DNA of 64,000 nucleotides from Ceratopteris richardii (Eukaryota; Streptophyta; Polypodiopsida; Polypodiales; Pteridaceae), in the NCBI GenBank assembly GCA_020310875.1, contig CM035437.1, positions 45,568,556 to 45,632,555 of the forward strand, written 5' to 3'. Shown piece by piece: positions 37,274 through 46,906 of the stretch. The position numbers were made by a program, and so were the translations under genes. Position 1 is the stretch's first letter. Each line of letters begins with the position of its first letter. The notes under the pieces are model-generated. The model made no database searches. It was not told the DNA's origin and saw nothing but the letters and a program-made list of their open reading frames with translations.

Positions 37274-38194
37274 TGTTAGTCGGCCGACTGATTGGGACAG
37301 GTGTAACGGAAATCTTTGTAAAACACGCGTGAAAGGTAGTTACACGCATATTTGTAAATCTTATATAAAGCAATGAAAAGAAGTGCTCGGGAGCGCGGGG
37401 ATTTTGGCCTATTTTCGTGTTATCACCAGACTGTTCGTCTGGTTGTCTGTCGGAACGTTGCGGCAGTGTGTGTTGTTTAGTTTCTGTGTACTCTGTTGTA
37501 CTCTGTGTTGTCATCTGTCAATCTCGGTTACACTGTGAATCTAGTTCCATTCAGTAAGTCATTGGATCGTTGTCTGAAAGAGTTACTGTGGATCATTGTG
37601 ACGAATTGTTCCGTTAAGATGTACGACGAAGTGCTCTTCTCCTTGTTGAACTGCTAAGTACTGATAAAACTGTGTGAATGTAGTAATCTTTCCCTAAGAA
37701 CATTGTGCAGAAGTAGTGCTGTTCTCGATCTGCCCTTGTACGGTGAGAATTACCTATAGTTAAGGGTAATTCCAGTGTGTGTTAGTCTTCAGAACTGTAG
37801 GTTGAAACCGTAGGTACCTTCTGTGATCCGGTTGCTTGACTGTGAGCGCTGTCTTGGTGAAGGTTGGACTATTGTACTGTTATAGTAGCCTATTAGTCTG
37901 AAGTAATTCGGTACCAAGGTACAGATAAGGCTGATAGAGTCTAGTTGTTACTGGTAGATGAGCTAAGACTATGATGATACTGTCTAAGGACAGTAGATTC
38001 AGATAGAACTGTCGATAGCATTTTAGTGCTGCAACTGAATCGGTTATTTTGGGGAACCAAGTACAGGGCCTCTGTCTAACAGACCCCTACCACTCCCAAG
38101 AACCCACGATTCGTTTGACACGTGCTGACAGTTAGAACAATGCATTAATTCAACATTGGCCTTAACATTGGCCGTTTGGTCCGCCACGTTAACA
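37274..38194 (+). repeat. Gypsy-1 3' LTR
   Basis: This is the 921-bp partner of 660-1580, with the same ends and no length change. Its TATA box is at 37362-37369. Differences from the 5' LTR are mostly C/T and G/A transitions, as expected after methylation-driven decay in plants. Confidence 0.93.
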
Positions 38195-41100
38195 GGATCA
38201 AGAGGACGAATCACTCTTCTAAAGGATCAAGGGAAGGACGTAGCTCTATGTGGAGCTAAATATTTTCCAAGTTATGTTTTCATTTTGATATTTGTTTGCT
38301 CGAATGCTTTCATTTAGGATGCATTAATTAGGACTAAAAGCATAGTCCAATTATGATTATCTCAATATGAAAGCTAATTAGAGGACTAAACAATATTGAA
38401 ATGACACAAAAGTATGCAAAGTACTTTTCAGTTTTAGGCATGCAATTGAAATTTCTATTTCCATTCATGCGCAAAAAAATGAAAAGATTATTGTGCATAA
38501 AAGAATGTTTTATGCACATCAAGTTGGCACTTGCTTGGGAAAGGTAGCTAATTCTCCAGTTCACGCACTTGAATAAATACCTTTTGCCAAAATAGCAAGC
38601 AGGTTGTTTTTGCATGGATGCTTGTTTGCATACCTAATAAGCTTGAGATTTGCTTAAGTTCATTACACTTGCATGTACTCACATGCATTTGCACCCAAGA
38701 ATGGGCATTTACATACATGCATTGCATGCAAATGCATATGCATTTGCATGCATACGCATGATCTTTTGGTAAGTAGCTGAACACGTATACTTTCATTCCT
38801 TTCTTTTTCTAACTTGACTTAGCTAGGTGGAAAAAATAGAAAATTACCTAGTTGCAAGGATCTTGACCATCATGCAACTAAGTATCTAATCTATCTTTTC
38901 CAAAAAGTGATACATAGGTACCACTTAGTAGGAGTCTTTTTGAGGAAAAGAAAGCATCTTGAAAGTAAGATGCCAAGAAAATAGAGCTACTTTCCAATGT
39001 GCATGCTCAGTCTAAGTTTGGGAAGAAACCTAGACATTCTTAGCAACTAACGAGGATTTAGTTGTTTTTGGATGTTCATGTTCATGCACCCAAGTAGGGA
39101 AGTTTCTGTTGAAACACAAACCAATTGAACTTGTAAGTTCAATAAATTTTGGAAGGTTTAATACTTTATTATTCATCAAATATTGATGAAAATAAGTAGA
39201 AGTATTGAACTTCTAGAATCCCTGGAACTCTAGTGTTCATAGATGTTAGTTTCCAGAAATGCATCTCGAGGCATGATGTAAGGGCAAAAACTTTTGAAGG
39301 AAACTTCTTGATTATATTCAAGCTAATTCAAGGCTTAAGAAAAGAAACCAAGACAAATATTAATCGATCTTTAGGAATCAAGTAATTTCCTACAGTCATG
39401 AAAATTAATGAAATGATTCAAATTATTTTCATTTTTGAAACAATCTTAGGAAATCATGATATTTCCTAAAGACAATTTAGGAAACAAGTTCGTTCCTAAA
39501 AGATTAGCTTCAAGAGGTAAAGCCTTGAATCTTATAAAAATCAAGATTATCTTTTATAAGATTAAGTAAACAATTCCAAGCATTATTTGCTTGTGCAAAG
39601 TTTTCAAACATGGAGACTTTATTAAAGCACTTTTCTGAAGATAAGAAAAGTATGCTTGTTGGTCCTTAAGATAAGAAAAGCTTAAACAAGAGACCCTAGC
39701 AAAGAATCTTTGGAAATTAAGCTATTTCCTAAAGATAAGCTAATGAAAAAGTCCAATTAACTATTTCATTAGTCAAATGAGAATATCTTTTGGACAAGCA
39801 AAGCCTTAAGTCTTGGTCTTATCCAAAAGTCTAGAATTCCTTTTGAAGATCTTTCCAATAAAGGAGAAAATTCCAAGATGAATCATTAGACTGGAAAGCA
39901 AAAGATTCCAAGGTGAATCTTAGTATTACTTGATTCCTTGGAAGGAATCAAAAAGTTCTTGAAAGAAAAATCTCCCAAGATGTGAGACTAGCATCTTTCA
40001 AGAAAAGTTTTATAGCAAGTAGTGCCCAACAAATCCCTAACCACCAGGTTTGGTATTTAAGTCCAAATAAGTGATATAACCTAACGGTATATCAAAGATT
40101 CTTAGCTTTGGGATCTGAAAAGCATTAGAAAATGCTTGGACTTAAGTTGAGGGAAAGATCTCTAAAATCTTGCAGGTAAGCAAAGAAGCTTAAGATATTT
40201 TAAGAGATCTTAAAGATAAAGACTATAAGTCTTTATTTTGTCGCAAGTATCAACCAGACTTGATCAAACTTGGCCATGATTGTCCAAAGAATGTGCGACT
40301 AGAACTACTCTCTAGATTGCCCAAGTATTGGCAGTAAAATTTCGTTAGGAATGATTCACTCAAGTTCCATTTATTGAATGGAAAATTGTGAAAAAAAAGT
40401 AAGCTGTTCCAAGTCTAAACAGAGTGAAGTATTTCCAAGAATGTAGTCTGCAACCGTGCAAACGGTACTTAAGTCTGTGGAAGGTAAAACATAAGTGTTT
40501 GCCTATCCTTAAAGGGATTTTGGTACAAATCCAGAAAGCATGAGCGGATGCTTAGACTTAAGTAGTAGAGAGATTCCTATAAAAAAGTCATGGCCAGGAT
40601 AGGTACCTAAAAGCATTAGTAGAAAGGAATCTAAAGACAAAAACTCTTGTCACTACAAAATTGGTCAAGAATAACCAATTGAACTTGAATTTGAGAAATT
40701 CAAGAACTTGGAATTCTGATTGGTTTTCATTTAAAAATCCTAGCAAAAAGGATTGGAGATATTCTATTAAAGGTTTTCAAGTTCCCAAGGTTAAGCACAA
40801 GATCGTGAAACGATCATGTGAAGGGATTAAAACCTAGAATATCAAGATAGAGATAGTGCCTAAAACTATGAAATTCTTGTCAAGAATTAAAGCTAGAAGG
40901 TTCTCTATCAAGAGATGTTGTAGACTTTAGGATAAAATTCACTCACACGTCAATGTGAGTATAAAATAGGGTAAAATGGGACACCAGATTTTATACTCAG
41001 ATTGATGTAGGAAAGATGGTATGGGACATTGGACCGTGAGATGATGATTATCTTTTAGTCTTTGTTTGGATCTTGAAGTTAGGTTTGATCTTCAAGGTAA

Positions 41101-42633
41101 TTAAAACTTCAAAGAAGGAGTTTAAATTCATGAAGAATCTCAAGATACTTCAAGATGACTTCAAGATCAAGGAAACTGAAGATATGAAGTAAGTAACTTC
41201 CAAGATCTTCTTAGAACACTTCAAGCTTAAGTGTTATTGATCAGAGATATTTGATAAATTTGTGAAAGATACTGGACTTTGATTTTGAGTTGATCTTTTC
41301 AACTAAAGATTTAATTGACTAAGTCAAGCATCAAGTTCCTAGTGTAACTTGGTAAATTCACTCTTTTGACTCAAAGAAATGCACAAGAATTGCATTCACA
41401 ATTAGGAGTCAATAAGACTGAATGTGACCTGAACTTAGTCTCAAGTGAAGCATTATTTGAATACCAAAATCATCGACAGAACCTCAGTAGGTCGACACAC
41501 TGATGTTGGTTGCCACACTAGTATCTTGTGGTTGGATGATGTTTTTGATTTGTTTTGAATCTTTTTGAGAATCCAGCTTATTTCTCTTAAAGATAAAGAC
41601 AATGCTTCAATACCTTGTTGAAATAGATCGTTGAGAAGTTAAAGTCCTGAGTCAACTAGACTTTGACTCATAGCACGTTTATGTATGTTCAAAGTTTGAA
41701 TTGGTTGTACAAAGTTTTAGTTATTTATTTTTGCTTTCCAAATCTTTTGGAATTGGCCTAGACATGGTATCTGATTCCTTTTGCAAAAGACCAGATGTTA
41801 TGTACAAGAACCTTTTCAATCTTCAAAAGATGATAAGTCTAAGTGGACTTATTCATTTGAGTGTGCTTCAAGTTATAGCATAAATAATTTTCTAGAGTCC
41901 TGTATACTCTAGAATAGAGAAGTTAGGAATTGCTGAGTAGATTGACAATTCCCGATAACTTTTAAGTTAAATCTTTGAGAAAAGTGTTCTAAGTTGGACA
42001 ATTTTCATTTTGAATTTGAATTGGTCAAGTTAGTATGGTTGATTCAACAGAAATGGTAAACTTTCTCCTATAGTTTACAAAGGATTTTTAAACTCATTAG
42101 GACAAAGTAGTCCTCTAGTCGGGTGAAAAAATCAAGTAACTGTTGGATCAAAGTAAACCATGGTACAAACATGTAAAGTTAGATGTATGGGACAACCAAA
42201 CTTCAAGTTCTCCAAAAAAAATTCAAGTGAATCAAGAATTCTTAAAGTCTTGCAAGGGATAAGAATCCCACCTTTATTACTAAGTCCATGCACCAGTTAT
42301 GCCTAGAAATGGACTAGTAATTTGAATCCACCCAATTCACATGTTTGTGCCTAGATCGCACATCTAAAAACTATGAATTGGCCAGGGATATCTTTAGATC
42401 CACCCTTATTATTCTTTCACTAGTTTGTACTTTGTTCAGTTCATCAAAGTGCAAAACGAGACAGTGTTTTGAATCATTTGGGCAGGGACACCACCACAGA
42501 GATGAGATATGTTCTTCCAGTTCTAGAACATAATCATGTTCTTCCAGTTTTAGAACATGAGGCTCGGGGGTTGCCTACAATATGTATATAGCTCTATTTT
42601 CGAGGAGGAAAATATTTTCCAAGGGGGGAAGAA
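38195..42633. other. 4.4-kb noncoding stretch, probable body of a non-coding LTR element
   Basis: I find no supported gene in this A/T-rich stretch. Short related words recur (AAGATTAAG, CCAAGAT), but no clear tandem array is present. A motif near 38240-38272 (TAGCTCTAT..., AAATATTTTCCAAG) recurs near 42583-42622, just before a purine tract AAGGGGGGAAGAA (42621-42633). A retroelement LTR would be expected to start there. This suggests the internal region of an LTR element that lost, or never had, coding capacity. A perfect palindrome sits at 38723-38752. Confidence 0.4.
38723..38752. repeat. 30-bp perfect palindrome rich in ATGCAAAT and CATGCA
   Basis: The 30 bases equal their own reverse complement. 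Each arm has CATGCA and ATGCAAAT and the centre is GCATATGC. The 100 bases around it hold several more CATGCA words. CATGCA is the RY motif bound by plant B3 factors, and ATGCAAAT is an octamer-like motif. Whether either is used here is unknown. Confidence 0.85.
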
Positions 42634-43072
42634 TGTAATAAAGTAAGTCTATGATCCAAGGGTCTGGCCGGTTCAGACAGATCTAAAATCAGACACCGTT
42701 TGGTCATCCGTGTGTATGACCAAAGATCTCAACTTACTAGGAGGTCTTGTGCTCTTGTGAACAAGTGCTCCACTTAGCTTAGTGGTTACTCTCAAGGATG
42801 TGAAGGAGGAGGTCTTGGGTTCGATCCCCATGGGAGACATGGGGAGAGTATTTTGCCCAAAGAGATCTAGAGCCTTCTAGAAGCATCCACTTGAGTTAAC
42901 TCGAGTTAACTAGGACACTTGGCGCACATGTAGTTACATGGCTGATACTTGGGTGGCTAGTATCCACCTGCCCAAGAAGGCAGTCCCCTGGAGAGAGCTA
43001 TATATAGAGGCATTTGGTTGGGAGGAGAGTCATCTCTCAAGCATGTGGTGGTCATATTCCTTGTTCTCTTGC
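42634..43072 (+). repeat. LTR-like segment with TATA box and tRNA-derived motifs
   Basis: The segment starts TGTAATA right after a purine tract, as a 3' LTR would. A TATA box (TATATATA) is at 42999-43006. Inside are an A-box-like TAGCTTAGTGGTT (42775-42787) and a B-box-like GGGTTCGATCCCC (42817-42829), spaced as in a tRNA or a tRNA-derived SINE head. The right end is cut by the inverted integrase relic near 43073, so no matching LTR or duplication can be shown. It may be a SINE inserted in an LTR, or a tRNA-like part of the LTR itself. Confidence 0.45.
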
Positions 43073-43450
43073 ACAGACTTCTTGTGTACTACCAAGAAGA
43101 CTTGGAGAAGATTTTCAATAACTTCATTCAAGAAGTGAGTGCCTCTATCACTTACTAGCTCGATAGGTAGCCCGCATCTAGTGAACACATTCTCAAATAA
43201 GAACTTAGCGGTCGTCTGAGCATCGTTCTTTGTCGTAGCTTTTACTTCTACCCATTTGGTCACATAATCAGTGGTAATAATGCTATATTCAACATGTGAA
43301 CCCTTGGCTGGGGGGTTAATAGGGCCTACAAAGTCTATTCCCACTTAGAGAATGCACGTCCACCCATCATAGGTTTCAATGGCATCTCATCTTTGCGTGT
43401 GGGATACTGAGTTTGCTGACAAACCTCACACCTCTTGATACTTCATTGAG
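43030..43450 (-). pseudogene. Inverted gypsy integrase fragment
   Basis: Read on the minus strand, this holds the CX2C end of the integrase zinc finger (CEVC) and then the core from DFVGPINPPAKGS to SDRGTHFLNEV. The sequence is close to the Gypsy-2 integrase at 53850-54200 (same INPPAKGS and NDAQTTAKFLFE words), so it comes from a related family. A stop at the start of the core and the loss of the catalytic Glu region show it is dead. It abuts the LTR-like segment, and its edges are not resolved. Confidence 0.85.
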
Positions 43451-43459
43451 CTTTATTAG

Positions 43460-43718
43460 ATTTATCTACCGAGAGTGATGGCACATTTGTTTCTTGTCAG
43501 CTAACTCATTAGCGGACATTAGGTTTTTCCTTATGTACTGATCTTTGTTGTATTCTTGTTTTTTAGGTCATTCTTGTACATTCCTTTTTATGTAATAGAA
43601 GAATAAGAAGAAGATCATTCTTCCTTGCCTCAATCTGTGTGTGTGCTTCTCCTTGAGAGTGAGAGTGTGTGCGTGAGCTCTCTTCCTTATCTCCTTCCTC
43701 GTGACATGGTATTAGAGC
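43460..43718 (+). repeat. Copia LTR end with primer-binding site (possible 5' end of copia-2)
   Basis: The sequence ending GTGACA (43706) is followed directly by TGGTATTAGAGC (43707-43718), a one-base variant of the copia initiator-tRNA-Met primer site. An ATG follows at about 43723 but its frame closes after 11 codons. The left end of the LTR is lost. With Gypsy-2 removed, this lies about 450 bp upstream of the copia-2 gag ATG (61548), so it may be the 5' LTR of that element. Confidence 0.55.
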
Positions 43719-43858
43719 CAGCATGGCTGTAGAGAGCTTGTGGAGGAGGCGACAGTGAAGAGTATGCGGCAAGGCGTATAGAAAACATGATTCACAAATG
43801 ACCTCTGTTTGCTACAGAAATTGGCGTGAAGGTAGAAGACCTCAAAATCTTTTCGTGA

Positions 43859-43863
43859 GTTAC
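43859..43863. repeat. Target-site duplication GTTAC, left side of Gypsy-2
   Basis: GTTAC precedes the 5' LTR. The identical GTTAC is at 61252-61256 after the 3' LTR. This fixes the LTR edges and shows that the element is complete. Confidence 0.93.
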
Positions 43864-45196
43864 TGTCGAAGGCGAGACGAGTAAGAAGAGGAAAAAAAGA
43901 AAGCAACGAAAGAAACAGCTTCACTAATAGGCAAATTTGAAGATGCATCTCTGCAGGAAGCCCCGCAGGGGCGCACACACCAAGGAAAAGCACGCAGCCG
44001 GAAGAAGGAATCAGGGCCAACATGTATCACCTATGTGGATGCTTCAACCTCGTGAGTAGCAGAGGTTTCAGATCAAGGCTTACGAGCTACATCCGCATAT
44101 GTGCACTAATGGCGTGCGTGGCAAACCAAATCAACCAGGTCCAACGTGTGCAACCAGGACAAATCAGAGCGCCTCTAAAACGTAATGCAAGATCAAGAAT
44201 CAGACAATACTGACCACAGGGCGCGTGCGCGAAGCAAAGTCTGTCAAAGGCGCGTGCGTGAAGCAAAGTCTGTCAAGGGACGACAGAGGCGAAGAGGGGG
44301 AGAGTGTTGCAGAGCCAAAGAGCGCACAAAGCAGAAAAAAAGATGGGCCCCAAAATTTTTCCGATTTGGACCACATATTTTTGTAACATATTCATTCTTG
44401 TAATATATTTCCCTTTGTAAAGGCACTAGAGGAGTCCTCTAGATGCATTCCCACAGAAGAATAGAAGCTTACCCATGTAAAATAGTAGGAAATTAGCTTT
44501 TAGTGAATAAAGTGCCGGTCACTTGTGTGAAAGGACCATTTTTAGGGCACTAGTATATAAGTCAAATGTGACTCTTTGTAAAGAACTTTTTGCCATTGTG
44601 AGAAGAGAGAGCACAGAAATTCGAATTTGTGTCTTCTTCCCTCTTCATCTTCTTCTTCGTGAGCTTGTATGCATGTGTATTGCTTGGAAAGAGTGCTTGT
44701 GAGTGTTGTCTATCCTTGAGAGTGTTTCTTGGCTGTAGGAGAGGTGTGTGCGAGGTGTAGGAAGTGCTGAAGCGTAGGAAAGTATTTTCGCAATTCAGTA
44801 TTTCTGTCATAACTTGAAGTAGGAGCGTTGGAATTGAGCGAAACCACTGCCATTGGATGTGTCTTCTCGAGAGCTTCGAAACGCATATGCTATTCGCTAT
44901 GTTTGGAGCTCTGAGCTAGGAGAAAAGTCCAAAATACTGACGGCTGCTGCACCAAGTATCGTTTCGTTTTGACCTACAGTTGAAGCTTGTTAGGATAAGC
45001 ATTTACCTCATTTTCATTCTTAAGTAGTTCATTTGCATTGACCATTACGTGATTGCGTGTCTTCATACACTCGGCTAGGTTAGTATACTCTTTGGATTGA
45101 TAATTAAAAGCGTGTATCCCTACTATATGCACTTGTGAGGGGATTGAGGTATAGTCTCTTTCTCCGCAAGTCCCTAAGTTGAAGCTTAGGTCAACA
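43864..45196 (+). repeat. Gypsy-2 5' LTR
   Basis: This 1333-bp LTR is identical in length to 59919-61251 (offset 16055 throughout). A TATA box (TATATAA) is at 44554-44560. The first 46 bases repeat the end of the post-pol coding sequence. An inner TGTTG at 44305, preceded by a purine run, could be mistaken for the LTR start. The GTTAC duplication places the true start at 43864. Confidence 0.93.
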
Positions 45197-45203
45197 CACT
45201 TTT

Positions 45204-45221
45204 TGGCGCCATTGCCGGGGA
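45204..45221 (+). promoter_or_regulatory. Gypsy-2 primer-binding site, tRNA-Asp type
   Basis: TGGCGCCATTGCCGGGGA starts seven bases after the LTR. It has one mismatch to TGGCGCCGTTGCCGGGGA, the site complementary to plant tRNA-Asp known in Athila-group elements. Confidence 0.8.
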
Positions 45222-45879
45222 GTGACGAATCAAACCGAGGCATTCGTGTGATGGTAAGAAGCTTTTTGATTTGAAGAACTTGGAGGAACGGAAATCTTCT
45301 CTTCTTTGGTAAGTCATTTTCAGCCGCACTTGCTACTTCTCATTCTTGGAATGTGTGTAGTGAGTTGGTAGATTAGGGAAGGAGTAGAGTAGGAGTGAGT
45401 AGAGAGAGGTCCAAGTCATTAGATTAGGCTTTAGTTTTGTTCAAAAAATTTTCCTTTTTGTAAGCTAGAAATTTCCAAGTATAAAAGCCAAAAAAGTTTC
45501 ATTTTTCAAATCACTTGTTGAACAAGTATCGTGGAGAGAGCAGTCGGGTATCGTGAGAACTTGCAGAGATCGTGGGCGAGTATACAGGCGAGCTGGAGTG
45601 TTACAAAGCAAGGGGAAGTGCTAAAGAAGTTGAAAGTGCATCAGAGGTGAGCCTAGCAAGTCCTAATCCTATCACATCATTAAAAAAAAAATTAATTAAA
45701 AAAAAAAATCAATCAAGTTCAGTCAGAAACGACCTGCGTTAGAGATCGTTTGGGTTTGATTGAGGTGAAAAGGTGAGTTTTGAGTGATCCAGAGAGTGGA
45801 GAAGGGGGAGGAGAGTGCATAACACAAGTGCATTGAATCAAAAACTTAAAAATTTTTGTCAAAATTTGGAAATTGGGTC
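45222..45879 (+). other. Gypsy-2 leader, unique part
   Basis: This is an untranslated leader between the primer-binding site and the repeat array. It has an A-rich run at about 45682-45712. I see no convincing ORF. Confidence 0.6.
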
Positions 45880-46800
45880 AAGTATCGTCTTTGCTCCCGC
45901 GGTCGAGTATCGCGATACTTGTCAAGTATCGTGGAACTCCTGTGGTTGAGTATCACGATATTTCCCAAATATCGGTATCGTCTCGATCAGAGATCGTTTG
46001 AGCTCAAAGATCGTGTATCGTTGGCTCAAGTATCGTGTTCCAGAGATCGCGATACTTGCCAAAGATCGTCGATCGTTGAGGTCAAAGATCGGTATCGTTT
46101 CGGTGAGATATTGTGTTGGCCAAGTATTGGATATCATTTCCTAGAGATCACGATACTTGCCAAAGATCGTCGATCGTTTGGTCGAGTATCGTGTATCAAG
46201 TATCGTCTGCGCCAAATATCGTGTATCGTGGCCTGAAGATCGCGATACTTGTGAAGTATCGTGTATCGTTTGACCAAGTATCGTAGAGACAGAGATCGTG
46301 TATCGTTTTGGTCAAGTATCATGTATCGCGTCTCAGAGATCGCGATACTTACCAGCGATCGCGTATCGTTTTGAACCAAGTATCGGCGATCGTGTATCGT
46401 TTGACCAAGTATCGTAGAGACAGAGATCGTGTATCGTTTTGGTCAAGTATCGTGTATCGCGTCTCAGAGATCGCGATACTTACCAGCGATCGCGTATCGT
46501 TTTGAACCAAGTATCGTCGATCGTGTATCGTGTTGACCAAAGATCGTGGAGTCCAGAGATCGTTTTGTCAAAGATCGTTTGGGGGAAGTATCGTGTATCG
46601 TGTATCGTCTGAACTCAGGTATCGAGTATCGTTTCAAACTCAGGTATCGAGTATCGTCTCAAACTCAGGTATCGTGTATCGTGTCCATCAAGTATCGCCT
46701 GGGCAGAGATCGTTTTCCAGCGATCGTTTCGTCCAAGTATCGTGCCAGTCAGCGATCGTTTCCTCAGAGATCGTGAGAGTCAAGTATCGTGACTTGAAAT
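45880..46800. repeat. CGATA/GATCG short-repeat array in the Gypsy-2 leader
   Basis: About 900 bases are packed with GTATCG, GTATCGTGTATCG, GAGATCG and the inverted CGATACTT, at spacings of roughly 10 to 30 bases. Many units are palindromic, for example AGTATCGCGATACTT near 45905-45922. A block of about 131 bp (from 46260) is repeated almost exactly from 46391. The small open frames here follow the repeats on both strands and are not genes. The array lies in the untranslated leader, between primer-binding site and gag. A role in RNA folding, packaging or binding a DNA factor is possible but unproven. Confidence 0.85.
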
Positions 46801-46906
46801 TTTCCTTCAGTCATTTTCCAGCCTAACTTTTTCTTGGACTTCTAAGCCATAACTTAGAATTCTAGAGGCTAGAGGTGGACAAGATTTGATCGGAGCTTTT
46901 AAGTGA

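Larger units (their letters stand above)
660..38194 (+). mobile_element. Gypsy-1: Ty3/gypsy LTR retrotransposon, interrupted by a copia array
   Basis: This element is bounded by two 921-bp LTRs that begin TGTTA and end TAACA. The flanks carry GGAT at 656-659 and at 38195-38198. If the terminal A of the LTR is counted, the duplication is the usual 5 bp (AGGAT). Gene order is gag, protease, reverse transcriptase, RNase H, integrase, then a coiled-coil post-pol ORF. Gag and pol contain several stops and frameshifts, and part of RNase H and integrase is deleted, so the element cannot move on its own. The two LTRs differ at roughly 25 to 30 sites by eye, mostly transitions, so the insertion is older than Gypsy-2. 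The copia array at 7942-35850 accounts for most of its present length. Confidence 0.9.

Noticed and set aside
38548..38796. Minus-strand small Cys-rich peptide (CKCICICMQC)
   Set aside because: It is produced by the CATGCA-rich palindromic repeat, has no homologous context, and no signal peptide is visible.
42765..42840. A functional tRNA gene
   Set aside because: The A and B boxes are recognisable, but I cannot fold convincing acceptor and anticodon stems, so only a tRNA-derived motif is claimed.
43030..43138. A plus-strand coding reading across the edge of the LTR-like segment and the relic
   Set aside because: The minus-strand reading is clearly gypsy integrase, so the plus-strand frame is a shadow.
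44305..45196. A shorter 892-bp Gypsy-2 LTR (TGTTG...CAACA) with a preceding purine run, implying a tandem array like the copia one
   Set aside because: The direct repeat extends further left to 43864, starts TGTCG, and is flanked by GTTAC on both outer sides (43859-43863 and 61252-61256). A simple complete element with 1333-bp LTRs explains everything.
45856..46826. Several small ORFs on both strands in the Gypsy-2 leader
   Set aside because: They follow the ATCG repeats in all frames and share repeat-derived peptides; they are not genes.
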